From contig NC_092565.1 of NCBI RefSeq assembly GCF_037975245.1, positions 16,721,999 to 16,785,998 on the forward strand: 64,000 bases of DNA. The letters run 5' to 3'. The notes below the pieces were generated by a model, which saw only the letters and a list, made by a program, of their open reading frames with translations, was not told the origin of the DNA and ran no database searches. Both the position numbers and the translations under genes were made by a program. Of the stretch, positions 26,001 through 41,000 are shown piece after piece; position 1 is the stretch's first letter; the number at the start of each line of letters is the position of its first letter. Source of the stretch: Apostichopus japonicus (Eukaryota > Echinodermata > Holothuroidea > Aspidochirotida > Stichopodidae).

Positions 26001-29000
26001 GAATCTGTTAGGTACAAAAATGGAAGACTATCATACCCGCTAGAAGCTGTCATAATACAGCCAATTCTCGGAGGACCATCACATTTGCAAGTTTCCGAGT
26101 CATGACCCAAGCCGAGGTTATGTCCCATCTCGTGGCAGATTGTGCTGGCTACGTCGCCAGGATGGTCGCCATGATCCTGATAAAATATCCAAAAAAGACC
26201 ATGAATTGAGACAATTTAATCCATCATCCTTACCAAGTGCAAAAAAACTTTGTTTCAATGAATAAAAAACTATATTAAAAGTGACAATTACAGTGTACTG
26301 TAAACATACTGCGATGAAGTCAAACTGCAAAAATACCATTTTGAATTTATAAAAAAAAATCTATATCTCGTTATGCATGAAACCTGAAAAAACGAACAAA
26401 AAGAGCATATTTAATTTAAATCAAGCAAGTCCTCAAATCATTACAAACAATAGTCCTTGTAAATGAACAAATTTCCCAAACCGCTACTGAATAACTAGCC
26501 TTATATTATGGTATAAAATCATCTCATGATGCTGTCAATTTTTTGGGGGTCCAATGTATGACTGCATGGCTAGGAGGTAAAACCAATTATTGTCACCTTG
26601 GATGGTTCATTTTGTATGTTACATTGTAAGAGTATTTAATGATGTCCTGGAAATCAATGCCATTTCTAGTGGCCCGGTGATGTCAATTTAACAGTAGGCT
26701 TGCTCCAGGCTTCCAGCATGTATTACATGGAGGTACATATGACAAAAATATCGCTGACTAGATTAAAACTTATCATATTTGATTGAGCCGTTGTTCATCA
26801 CAAGCAGATTTACTACATAAGTGAACAATAACGGTTAGTTATGCTGTTAACACAACTGTCATTTGGCCCACCCAGTTTTTGGACTTTCATCAGAGGTAGC
26901 AGACCCTGAAACCCATCTGTCTGTATGATACTACTGTCATAAGAGATACCCACCATCCAAGTCTCCCAAACCATCATATGTGCCTCCTCCCCTACACCCC
27001 CCCCCCCTCATCTCAAGAATAACTACCATTATGAGACTCATACACTGCAAAAAAAAATAATGCAATTTAAAAAAATATATCTCCTAATACTCCCACAACG
27101 AAACTTGTAAAACTGGAAAATGAGCATGAATAAATTTTATGATATAATCAACTGTCTACCTCATCTTATATATACGAACTTGATAAATGTAGAATCTCTC
27201 CTGGGAATGCAAATTAGCTTACTTATATATATTATTAATTGCAAATTGTATTTGCTTACAAATTTTCTTCTCCTCCCTCCCTCCCTTCCCCACACACACA
27301 TCAGAATCAGATGGTGAAAACTACAAAGAGGGTCCAAAAGAGAAATCGGAGGTGCGAATGTCCATGATTACCTGAGTTACGCCACAAGAATCGTCCAAGG
27401 AACACATAGTACTAACACCGGCCATACCCACAGTGTTGCCATCAAAGTTAATACCGCTACGTCCAGGTCAACAGGTCAAAAGGGAGGAAAAGGAAAACAT
27501 CGACTGACCATCACAGGAAATTACAAAAAATATCAGTCAGCTCTTGCAAGGGTTTGATAACTTTAACAGTAACCATCAATACTTCATAAAGTAACCTTTT
27601 AGTTGAAATACAATACTATATTCATAAACAAAGCAATAACTGAGTTTGTGATAACAAGAAACAATCGAAACATATTATTCACCATTTGTTGAAGGTATAT
27701 ATGTTTTGTTCTCTTGGTATTGTAGTGAATGTCAGCTTAACAGAATATTGTTACTTTATGATAACTTTGGCCATGTTTGTAATAGCCCGTACAATATACT
27801 ACATTTGGCATAGAATGGAACTTCGACCTAGAACAATTAACACTGTATTTGGAGCAAAGAATAAACAGTGTTTAACTTCACAAACCAGAGGCACAGGAAA
27901 ATCCTCATCTCCCTTCAGCCTTGTATAGTAATATCCCCCGATAAAAACTTGTGCTAGACCTATTTACTTCAGGTAAATGGTCGTTCAAAAGGTGTCAACG
28001 GCTATAACATTTGTAACCGCAAGATATCACCACCAGGATTCCCGGTATTGGCATTTATAGGCCATCTGTTATTAACATTAACATTGAGGACCCATGTGAG
28101 CATGTCATAGCTTATCACAATTAACTACATCATGATGTAACAATATCATATCAGCTTCCATCCACAACTTCCTAACAGCAGAGATGAATTTCCTATTTTG
28201 ATCCATGACAGACTACTTTTGGGCTAGAGATATCACCTTAAATTTCCTGTATTTTGAGGATTGAATAGAGCAAATATATCATCAAGGAATTACTATAGGA
28301 AGGATGTTAATATAAGCTACTGTGTATAATGAAAATAGTAAGGGGATAGTATACAGCAATAAACAGAGCTGCACATTCAAATCTGTGGACATTTCAAAAT
28401 GAAAAAACTTCCACGTTCTATGTCTTGAAAATACATTAGATAGTCAGTTTTAAATAAAAACAAGAAAACAAAAGAATGAAAAACAGGAAGGACCAAATAG
28501 ACTTGAAATGAATAGAAAAATATTACACTTTTCTATTAACACATTTAACACAAAATTTTGCTATACAAAAGACTGGGATGTTCAGCAAAGTGTGTAGCTT
28601 GGGGTGGGTCAGTGAGTGAGTGGGTGGGGGGAGGGGGAGGGGAGGAAGTAGAAGTGATTAAACATTGTTTACATATTATTTTGTGGAAGCAGGTAAGGAG
28701 GAGTGCAAACATGTAAAATAATGAAACAGAAATACTGTTTGAAATACCAAACTTCTTCAATTTGTTTAAATATAAACTTGAACATTACTGTGGTTCCGCC
28801 AGAGTTTAAAGAGGCTGGTCTGTACATGAAAAGTAGGCACAACCATCATCATGGTCTATGTGATAGAGATAACTGTGATTAATAGCTTCCCACAACAGAC
28901 AAGAAATATCTTATTCCATTTGAAAGATATTACAGACTCAAATATGAAAATTGGGTGTCTGGCTCATTAAAAGCTGTTTTTATGACTCCAACATTATTCT

Positions 29001-32000
29001 ACAGAATAAAATTGCTGAACAGTTTTTTATTGCTTACGTTATAAATTGAGCATTATCGTGACTTATCCTGTCCACCAGATGCTTCCTCCTCCAGTTCTGA
29101 AACATACCTAGAGTTTGTGATGGGTTGGAGCTAACTACAAATTCATCACTACTGCTCCATACTTCAACCAATGCCAAGGCGACTCTTGTATTGAGAGCTT
29201 GATAATTCTGTGAATCAAAGGAAAGAAAGTCAAAGTCAAAAGCCTATAAATTGTTGTCGTTTCTGGATGAAGTAAATAAGACATCCTCTTGTCTTTGTTC
29301 TATATCCTACTGGAAATACGCATTATTCCTTGGAAATTTCACTCGCCGCTAATCTTTTCTTTACTGGAGAGTCACGATCATCATTACTTGCTTCCCTCAT
29401 TAATATATTTCGTTTCAATTATATATTTTTATTTGCTATGTTTGGTCTTTGGAAGATCTGCTGTAAATAGTCAAGAGGCTGTCTAATTTGTAAGTTGGTG
29501 AGTTGCATTTGATTGACTATAAGTATTACTATTTTCCTCCTAATACCTACTACCCATATCACTAAACATGGAAGGGGAATAAGATGAAGTGGAAGAAGAC
29601 GGGAGGGGTGGGGAGGGTGTTAGGGCACATTCACACACATATATCAATTTCACAAGTTGCATCACAAGCTTCTCAATGACTGGGAGATGGAATACATATG
29701 TAGATGTAGAGGCCAAACAAAATATGGAAAACAAAAAAAAGATTTCATAGGTAGACAGATGTACAGTACTAGGTTAATACAGTCTGTCTGGTTAAGTTAA
29801 ATTCTGTTGTATCTTAACGTAAAGAACCATGTTGCATTACTATGGAAACAGACATTGTGAGTTAAATATGAAGCATTTGAATATGAAATATGAAATCCAT
29901 TTCTACCTAATTGTTGATCTTACCAAATCCATAATATTGGCTATAGTCTTACATCTCTCAAATACCACTGACTTGCTGCTTTGTCGTTTTTCAAACTGAG
30001 AGAGAAAAAGAAACATTTAATAAGAATAACGGCTTGTGAAGAAAATTGTCCCCAAAATTTTTCTTTTTCTTAACTTGTCTCTCCTTCTTTTGGCAAATCT
30101 GGTCATTTTAATACAAACAGATTTTGCTTGAATAATATTATATACATACTTTTAAACACTTTTGGACTTTGCCAGTTACTGTCACTTCTTAACTATCATC
30201 ACATGAAAATAAAAAAGTTTTTTCTCCACTTGATTTTCTGCAAAGAAAAGATACATAAAATTGAACAAGGTGTAATTTAAATGTGTTGTCATCATAGGTC
30301 AGAAGTCAAAGGTTGTGACATTTTTAAGTCTGGGTCACTTTTTATCTACTACTACCACCAGCTGTTTCCCACAGATATTTTATAGTTGGTACAATACTCT
30401 AGGCGACGACCATGATGAACTTTGGGTGTTTGGAAGCTTTGAGAGAGACACATACTGTATACAGTGCACATGCATGCTCCAAAAGTGAGTACTGCATTGA
30501 GAATTACATGATAATGTTCAACTATATACTTTATTTCTTAAGTCACTGAAAGACGACACTGAACGTCACTTACATCCTGGCCAATACTATCCGATGAATA
30601 TTCATATTGTTACGATATAATTTCAGTCAATTATCCACAACTACTGTGCACTAGCCAATATCCATAGTAAATGATCTTGTCTGTGTAGGATATAAATGCA
30701 TAGGAAATCCTCTCTTTTGTGCATTGGGAAATACATTTACTTTTAGAATGTATCCCCTAAAATTTACCTGCGATAATATAAACCGATAAAAATGAAATCA
30801 TCATTTATTATTATCAGATGTTCAAGTCAGGGGATTGTTAATATCATGGTAATCATGGTAATATCATTGTAATATTTATGTGAAAAAAACAAATAAATGA
30901 ATGAATGAATGGTTAGCCTATTGTTTTGTACGGGCAGATGGCAGCAGATGGGCTTCATTGCTTGAATATTAAATGACCTTTGACATCCTATTGTTACAAT
31001 GATACAGACTGGCATGAAATATTACTCTCCAAACCCATTATTGAGATGTCACCAGAGATACTGTACCTCAGGACTCAGGTGATAATTTCTACCGTAATTT
31101 GATAACACCAGCATACCATTAGAATGAGTCTCAGTTTCTTCCAGGAAAGCAAAAAGCAAAATGCCAGCAACAACAAATCCAGGCCACTAACCCAGCTGTT
31201 TTCCTTCCTGCATGTATGCGAATGTCAGTGTCAAACCATCAATCATTCGGTCATACCTGAACGATGACATTTGATCTTCACTATTACAGAATTTCTTAAT
31301 TATATCAATTCCTTGGTGAGTAATAAGATGCATACAGTACATGTTAGTTAAAGCATACCATGTATAAATCTTCAGTTTCTAGTTTTTCAGTATCTCTAAA
31401 TGCTATGCAGCTTAAGGATTTTTGCAGCTTATCCTATCAACTTGACTGTGGTTTTCACTAAGGGTGGATGGCGAGTGACTAATTCTGGGGGGGGGGAAGG
31501 AACATTTGGGCAAATGAAATTCACAAGTAAGAATCTTGTTTGAAACTTCCGAATGCTGGATTGGGGAAGGACAAAATCAACCTGAATGGGTTGGGGATGG
31601 GGGGTAGGGGGGATTCAAAATTTTGTCCAATTGTTGTACGTTCAGTAGATTGGAGAACAGATCAATGTACAGAAGATAGGTAAAAGGGAAGTGAGGTGAA
31701 TAAAGGAATTTTCTACATGGACCTCAGAAATACCCTTTCCTTGACTGAATTCTCAAAGCTGTCATTACACATCCATTAAACTATTTCATATCAACATTCA
31801 CATACATACAAGAAACCAAATTTATGATCCTATATAAATTACACTTTGGTACAAGACAGTGGCAAGTTTCATTATTTCCCTTTGAATTCTACTCAAAAAA
31901 GATAACATCAAGTTGCCCTTGAAAATAATCAACAAAGATTTATGTTTTCCAAAAATTACTGTAAGGGGAGAGCCACATTCGAGGGATTTCATCCTGATGT

Positions 32001-35000
32001 TGCTAAATCTCATTAAGATGAAAGCGTGAATAAATGCGGGAAAGCTATACAGACTGAAGGTTGACCCGTTCAACGACTGCATCAGCTGTTTGACTTGATT
32101 GGCAACAGACCGTGACATGAGGAAGTAATTACTTGCCTCCTGCTCCATCTTTTGACATAACCTCACAGGAAGAATGAACTCTCCTGTTTACAGTTGTCAT
32201 ATGAACATGTTTCCTCGACAACCATAGAAGGAGTGTGGACCCTCCCAGCAGTTACTCATCATTTCAGAGACAGTGAATTTCTTAATGCAGTTTGGTAAAA
32301 CATTCAAATAAGGCTGGGTTCTAACAGTTTATGACGATACAGTTTATGCTCGGCATACAGTCCTAATTTGATGAAATATAGAGAAACTTTCTTTAAGGTT
32401 TGAATTCTTTAGATTTAGGATCTGTCAAATGTTCATCTCTGCTGACCTCAAATGACCCTTGAGTACCACCAAACACACAAGAGGCACCTACAGTAGTTCT
32501 CATTGTGGACAACCCACAAGGCATATATGTGACATTTGAGAGCATCCTTCTTTAAGATATTGTATTTTTAAGCTACCTAGGGTATCATTAATAGACAGTA
32601 TAGGCATGCATGCCTACCCAACCACCTGCCTCACAAGTATATATGCATGCCTACCCAACCACCCGCCTCACAAATATAAAGTACACTGTACAGGATATGC
32701 ATGCCTACCCAACCACCTGCCTCACAAATATACAGTACACTGTACAGGATATGCATGCCTACCCAACCATCTCTCAAAGTTACCTGCTATGACATGTAAC
32801 CATACAAGATGCATTCTATTTTCCTCACAAGAGGTTGGTTTTTGGTGCATTTGCAGGGATAAACAAACTCATAGCCTTTTTTTGTACATGTATACTAGAT
32901 TGATAGATAAATCAAAAATCCACAGTGTAATGGCATGTACTGTAAGCATATACTACAAGAGGTACTGTACCATAACACATTTTAAACAAAAACAACTGCG
33001 ATACACATAAAGTTTAATTGCAATAAGTGCCACCACTATCATCCACATGATCATATTCACCATGGAAACAGCTCTATGATATAAAGAATTGTATAAAAGC
33101 TAAACGTTGGATGAAAATACGAGAAAAAAGCAAGAAAATGAAGAGACACATGTCAATCCCCCCCCATCTTAATTCGTCCCATCCCATCCCATCCCATCCC
33201 ATGCCATCCCATCCTAAGAGTGCTGACCAGGATTTGAAATTCAGGATATTAACTGGCTAAATATGCCAGTAGATTTCTCCATTTTCCCACTAGAAAAAGA
33301 TACCGCACTGGCACTTTTACTGCCAGTGCAGAACTAATGTTGATGTTGTATTAATTCCAGTAAAATGTATGTATTAAGGAATTTTAATTTGCATGTATCT
33401 TTCTTAAAATGCACTATAAGTTTAAAGCATGTGGCTTGTTAAATCTAGACCTGCTGATCATGCAATGGAAGTACACTTCGTTCCACAAAGCAAAGAGAAG
33501 TATCTTTTTATGGAATAACAAATTCAATAAAACACTTTTAATTGCTCAGTATGACGTCTAGTGTTGCGCCGATAATCGTTTTCAATATCGGTATCGGCCG
33601 ATACTTGCAATATCGGCAGCATATCGGTATCGGTAAAATTTTGCCTAATTGCCGATAACAGCAAGCCGATATTGAACTTTTTTTTTCACAGCAGAGCTAC
33701 TTATTTATACTTGCAATGATTTGTTAATCTGCCCAAGACGATCCATTTCTTTAGCGTCAGTTAAACTCTTATTCATTTTCGATTAATATCCATGGAAACC
33801 TGACCCTCCGTAACCTCTAAAACACGTCTACGGCGCGCGAATATAACCAATGACCTTCGTGAACCTTGGCCTACACATAGCATTAGTGCAGCATGTATAC
33901 ACTGTACTGTACTAACCATTCATTTTCTCAAAGGCCTCCGTGAAAACCTTGAACATGATGCATAACTGCACTTTTAATTTTCCGCGAACACACTGCCGAT
34001 TTCCCGCCGGTGTTCGCCCAGCGAACACGCCGAGCAGGCGAGCATAAAGGCGTAGTGTCCAGGGGCCCGCCTTAGGGCCTTGGTGGGGTCATGGGGTAGA
34101 ACCCCTTGTGGGGATCCTGGGGGATAAAGCCCCGAAAAATTGGCTTTTTTTTGCGTGTCTGGCGATAAAAAAAAAAATCGCAGTTGAGTATGCAAAATAA
34201 TTTTCTTATTTAAATTGTCACGAAACAGATGAAAATTTTAAAATGACAAGTTAGAGTAGCTATATTATGTTATAAAATGAAAAGAGATTTAATCTGTCTT
34301 TCAATCTTTAAAAAGTGCAACTTACAAAACTTCCGATATTATGAAACAAACAACGTTCAGCAAAGCCCTGCCTCTAGACTGCCTAACAATGAATAGCGTG
34401 CACAATGCGTACATTTTTACAACTGCGGTGTTTAACCCTATACCCAACTACCGCCATACATGTGCTGCGAATTTTCCCAGGTACCTTCCCAAACACACTG
34501 TAAGCTCATCCCCTGTGTAACACCTGTTTGTTAACATTTTTTGGCAAGTTGCCAGGGAACTTTTCAGTTACGTGAGATCCGTAACCGCCGAGGTGGTTAG
34601 GCTATTTGCTATACAATTAACTATGGTAGGATATTATTTTTTCCGTATTTTTGGAAATTCTAGAAAATACTTTCTTTTTTCCCCGGCTTAAAAACAGATG
34701 TGGTCTTACGGTATATTCATAAATGGATGCACTAGAGCCTTGTTTACATGACATTAGTTGCATTTAGTACGATATCCCAGTTTTGCGTGAATTTTTCGAA
34801 AGTGTTTTGTTCGATCTTTCGTAATATTTGAAAGGTGTACCACCTTACTTTCCGTACACAATTGGCCATTTCTCTACTGATTTTCAGTTTTTTTCTTCTC
34901 TATACGGTCAAGTGAATAAGTTGTACATTGAGTATAAACTCAATAAATTATCATTTTTACATTGTGATCGACAGTTCGTAACCTAATTAAGATGCAATTT

Positions 35001-38000
35001 TGCAAGCATACGTTAACACTATAGCTACTTGTAAGTCTTTACGATGTTAAGGCACACATTTACTGCGTCCATTTTATTATCGCGTGCAGCGCTGCAGTGG
35101 AAAAGATTCTGGTTGGATTTCAATTATAATTCTCTTTTTCAAAATCAGGAAAAAAGTCATTCTTTTCAACTTAGGACAAAAGGAAAACAAAACACCATAT
35201 TTTGTTGTTTACTTGAAGATTTATTTGTGAATGTATGCATGACTAAAAGTACGATTTTGCCTTTATTTTGTCTGTTAAAAAATATCGGTATCGGTATCGG
35301 ACCGATATTGGGATGATAATATCGGATATCGGCCAAAACCGATATTGGAAATATCGGCGCAACACTAATGACGTCGACAAATACTCTCACAACATCTACT
35401 GTACTGTATGAACACTTTGCAACATTACCTTCCAAAATTGTCAAAGGTCTAATTAATAGTGCACTTTAAGTATTGATTTTTTGAAGAGGGAGGGGAGAGG
35501 GGGGGGTTAATATTACCGTCATTTTTATATATTTTCAGGATTGTTATGGTACCTTGAGGGTATCCATACAATACCACAAGATTACTCGGGTACAGCAGTC
35601 TGGTGACTAACGGTAACTGGATTTCAGTGGCTGATGATACCTGAGGTATAATGAAATTACAATCTAATCTGAATTACTCAACCTTGATATTCCTTTTCAA
35701 GTCTGAAAATTATGCTGAGCGTCATCAAGGCTTTTATTAATATTTGTAACTGTTTTTAAATTTTACAGTACGATGCTGTACCGTTTATCAAATAAGAGCT
35801 GTAGCTCTCAAGGTTATACACAGCAGGTCTACCATTCATACAGGTGTGCAGTTTAATCTATCAGGGTCAAAAGTATAAGATATTTCTAAAGACCCTTTTG
35901 TACTAGCTACAATGAAGCTATGCTGATCCAGACCTTGTTAGGGTATGTACTGTAAAGCAATCTTCTATCTTTGGAATAATTGCTCAACAAAATTAATTCA
36001 ATTGAAAAACAACATAAAAAAGGAAGAAATTTATGCACTCCTCTTCAGCACATACAAGTATGCCACTGAATGTTGGAGAGAGAGGGGGTGGGGTGGGGAG
36101 GAGAAGGAAAAGGGGAAGTTGGAAATTCCAATGTATCTATGATTTGAGGCAATTGTAGCTGCCATTCTGTATTGTAGCTACTACATCTCTCTACATATTC
36201 CCTATAGGCTATACAAGGGAGGACTGTGCTAAAAGGTTTATCAAATCATTCTACGCACCACCGGACTATGAGAGTGAGCGAGGAAGGTAAGCGAGGAGGG
36301 CGATGCCAATAGTACTATTGTAATCCATGACGAGAGAGCAGGCCAGTAAATATTGATTTCATAATTACCTCTGCTCTGTCTGCTACTAGTACAAGCTCAA
36401 TGTACTTCATCTCCGAGTGAACATCTCTTCTTTGCCTTCCACCACTCTCCCTTAACTTTTGCAACCTCTCCTCTCCATCTTGAAAGTACTGGGGTGGGAC
36501 ATCTCCTTCAAAAGCTGTCAAAAAAACAATACTGATGTAGACTGGTACCAGGGTACCCATGGGTAACGATAGAAAAAAATTACTAGCTGCCACAATCCAT
36601 TACTACCCGGTGGTCCAGAAATGTTTAAAAATCACTATATTTACAGTCTTTTCATATATATTTATTTGAATCAATGTAAGAGAGTAAAACATTGCACCTG
36701 TAATATTGTTCTGTAATTTCATCATTTTTGGGATATTCCCTTCTATCTTGATATATGCTTAAGTGTAATATTTGGTGTAAATTTTTTACTGTTCCTGCCC
36801 GTACAAATTTTTGATCAACTGTTTACCATTACATGTGTACATTGTACTGCTCAATTTATAACAATTAGATGGCAATATAAAGTACACCCCAACAAATGCT
36901 TAAATAAAGGAATTCTTCAATCATGCTAACCACATTTGCGTTCAATGGTACTATGCACTGTTAGGCATGAAAGGCCATAGAGTTACAAGTTTGCAAACAC
37001 TTTGATGGCACCCTGAAAAATTGGAAAATATGTAGACAATTGGACAGAATTCCTAATAAAACAGGGTGATGATGGTGATATGAAAATAGACACAAATCAT
37101 GTACAGTGGTGGATGATGTAGCAATGTGTGTGTGCCAAATTTTACCTTCGACCTCTCCAGCTTACTGCCCTACAAGCTCAGTGAAAATAACACCGTTCTC
37201 TTCAATTTTCAAATTATTAATCATTTTTTTTATGAGTTATCTGTCGATAGACATTTTGAGCTGAAATAAAATTCGCCAGATATTTTAACTAGTCCGTAAA
37301 TTCTACAAACTTCAATCAAAATTTGAATAGTATCTCTCTTTCAGTCATACCGATGAAGCTTGTGAAATTGTGTCATTTCCTTCCATTGCAAGGAATAAAC
37401 AGGTGTTTCAGACGTTTCCTCCATGAAATTAGGTACAAAAAGTGGACGACACGAGTATATGTAAGTTACATTTGTGTAATGAACATGCTGATATGGGCGG
37501 TCGCAGTGATTTTACAGTAAATCATTCCCGCCATAAGGGCAACAAAAAGATAAATTTCTTTCTTTCGATTGCGACAGCTTTTCTCCATAAAACCCACATG
37601 GGTCAAATGGCATTTAGAATAAGAAACATTGAATCTGCTTTGAAAATTTTGTTTTCCGAAATTTGTCAGCAAACACCCATTGAGACTTTAAAGGGGTCAA
37701 TGAAAACTTACTGTACAATGGCTTGTCCCGTAAAACATTCTCTGCTCTGTAAATTAAATGCTCTTGTTCTGACTCTTGGAGGGGTTCAATGTAAAATGAT
37801 TCGCCATTGAGAAAAATCACACCGCTGAGAAATAGAAATAACAAAAAGAAGATATGAAAATAAACTTTCCTAAGTAAATATGTGAGGAACAATCTGAATA
37901 ATATATTTTTGTACATACATGCTCACACATGCCAAATAAACAGTGGCTAGGGTGAGAAAATACAGTACATACAGTATATGTGCCACAAAATGATTGCAGA

Positions 38001-41000
38001 GCCTGACCATGTTCCTCCAACATTAAACACTGGATTGAATCATTCATATATATGAAAAATGTAACACTACTGCACTTCATTGAAAGGCAAACCTTCCTTT
38101 ACACAATGAGGCTATTGCCTTTTTAATTTTTTTTTTTTATGTTGCAATTATAGTTTAATTATCACATTATCTGGAAGATAAATGTTGTTGGCAGCACAGG
38201 AGGTTTGTTTACCCCCCCCCCACCCCACCCCTCCCATCCCAACCTCATCAAATGTCCTCCATCTCTACCTTAATTCATGTCCAAATCATATAATATCACA
38301 GATGCTAATATAGGAATTCTCAAATAATGCCCTCCAGACAAGTCCGTCACTCACTCACCAATAATTGACAGAACATTTGACACTGTATAGACTAAACGGT
38401 TCGAACCTGGAGATGGTAGCATATGTACTGAAATTACAGATACAGTAATTAATTACATGTTACTTGGAAGAATACATGATGGTCCATAACTTTCATGATT
38501 TGTTAGCAATGCCTGCTATTTATAACATCTGTGCCCACACAGAACTATGAGACAAAGTACCTACAGCTACTGTACATAAGACTCTCAATCAAAATAAACC
38601 ACATCTGTCAATGTAATAAAAATATAATGTAATGTCAGCTGGAGGGAGAAAAGGGAGAGAATTATATTAGATACAATCAACACTAAAGAGGAAGAAGGAT
38701 TCATGTTGCTTAGCAACCGTGCCCTATATTTCAGGGCAATAACAGAACGATGGAAGTTTGTATCTCAACTTGAATCAAAGGTGAAGCAATGTTATGTAGT
38801 GTATTCGTCCACACTGGAGTTCACTTGCAACTAAATGATATCAGACAGACACTGAACAGATTTATAATGGTCATAATTTAGACCTAGGTCAGTCCTATCA
38901 GCAAGGTGTAGCAAGAAAACAGAACTTAGACTGAATTCTTGGGGTACATGTTACAAAACTATTGTCAAAGATATGAAATTATTTATGAGCATATATATTA
39001 TCCAGAAGGTGTATTACAAAGCCCACAAGAAAGATAATCCTACCTTCAAATTCAATGGTCAGTATTATTTGACAAGTAAAACAGTACAATAGGAGGTAAC
39101 AGTCACGTTAAGCCAGTACACAGTACATAACTGCATTGGACTGTATGGAGTACTATAGTCTTAACTTGTAGTGTGTCAAGGATTTCCTCTGGGATTTCTT
39201 GTGTGAGAGGTGGTAACTGGTTTGTGACACTGGAAGGTGTGAGCGTACCTGGGGGGGGGGGTGGGTAGATCTGGGGGCATGGTTTCCCAGAAAAGTTGTT
39301 TAACATCCTTAAGTCAGTCACCCTAATGGTAAATTAAATAAAAAAGCTAGATGCTAATTAGGCAGAAGAACTTTTATTTGATCATTGCTGTAATTTAGTG
39401 TTCATGCAGTCAGACGATGGCATGGGTTGAAAAAGTTGGAAATCTTGCAATCTTTGCAATTTTTTAAAGTATGACAGAATAGTTCTGGTATGCAAGACAG
39501 TAGGAAGAATCACATGATCTATTTTTAAAGCAGAGCCCTGATTCTCAAGTTTCGATTTTCTGGCAATTTTACCAAACCTAATTCTTTACAACTAATAACT
39601 GAGATTATTACAATCCATCAAACTATACAGTCATAAAAAGACACCTCTGTACTGTTTTGTTACTAAGTGAAAGGTATCTATATTTATAAAGAGTAATAAA
39701 TGACTCAATTTCTGTCTGTTGATTTTGTTCCCCTTTGAAAAACATTTTCATGTTATGATATCAACATCATATGCAAACAGCATCTACCTACATACTGTAT
39801 TTACAAGACGTAGGTACAGTATCTTTAATTACACCTTTCAATAAACTTGGCAACAATATACCGATCACATCACAGGGACTGCCCCTCATTCATTAACCTT
39901 TTCACCATGTACGCAAACAGCATCTAATTACAGTATTTACATGAGGTAGGTATCTTGAATACACCTTTCAATAAACTTGGCAACAATGTACCGATCACAT
40001 CACAGGGACTGCCCCTCATTCATCAACCATTTCACCATGTATGCAAACAGCATGTCCAATAACTTTATTTACATGAGATAGGTACTGTATCTTTGATTAC
40101 ACCTTTAAATGAACTTGGTGACAATGCACCATGACATCCCTGGGACTGCCCCCCCCCCCCCGCCCCATTCATTAACAGTTTGGTGGGGTTACTTGTTAGT
40201 ACCAACAGGGTCATGGCAAAGGCATTACTGACTGATAGGTTATTCCTCTTCTTCTTTATTGAATTGTTAGAAATTGTTCCCATTGAAATACTGCTATAAA
40301 TCTCATAAAATCCATATCTATCTAAGTTAACCTTGAACCTTCAAAGCCACATTGAAATGAATCCCATATGTCCAAAAGAAATAAACATGATAATAAACTC
40401 CTTGAAGATTCTGAGTAAGTCCTGCTCGGTATATGCTTTGTAGGCCTACTGTATGTTTGTCCAGGCATACAGCCAGGAATAAGTTTACATGCACTTTGGC
40501 TCCCTTACAGGTTTGTATGTGGGACAAATGGTAAAATGCAATTTATCTGAACTGTATTGATGAACCCTGACACTGCTTTACTGTAACATCATTACACTAC
40601 TATGTGTTTCCATATATGCATGTGTGTCTGGGTGTTTCTACGGCGGCGGTCCTGCTACCTGACTATACACCACACCTTATACACCCCTAATGTCAGATCC
40701 ATTGATTCAACTGTTGTTGACTCATGATGACGTACCTACTGTGATTATAAGGAAACCATCAGGATAAGAGCAAGAGGGGAGGAGGATGACTCATAGCAAG
40801 GGGAATTCGGTGACATCCCTATGTTCCCTCTCTATGTTCTGACTGTCTCTATGTTCAGACAAAAAGAAAAAATTCGGAGCAAGGGGAATTCTACTTACAT
40901 TTGTGCTCATACTGTTGTACTAATACAGAAACCGTACATAGTAGTTGCCTATTGGATGTGTACTCATACTCATAGGTGAGGCATGTTGGATGTACCTAGG

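Larger units (their letters stand above)
29996..33558. other. Intron 7, right-hand to hAT insertion: no exon seen
   Basis: AT-rich intron sequence without a recognisable exon. Contains G-runs at 31489-31500 and 31605-31615, a four-copy tandem repeat at 32604-32775 and a CCCAT repeat at 33180-33215. Confidence 0.5.

Noticed and set aside
29070-29110. Intron within exon 9 (GGTATGTTTCAG)
   Set aside because: Only 12 bp, and the continuous reading aligns fully with ADAM proteases.
38367-38435. Acceptor and donor pair with a YICYH reading, first considered for the HCYYQG prodomain exon
   Set aside because: The reading has an in-frame TAG and the wrong length; the true exon is at 45507-45583 with exact phase.
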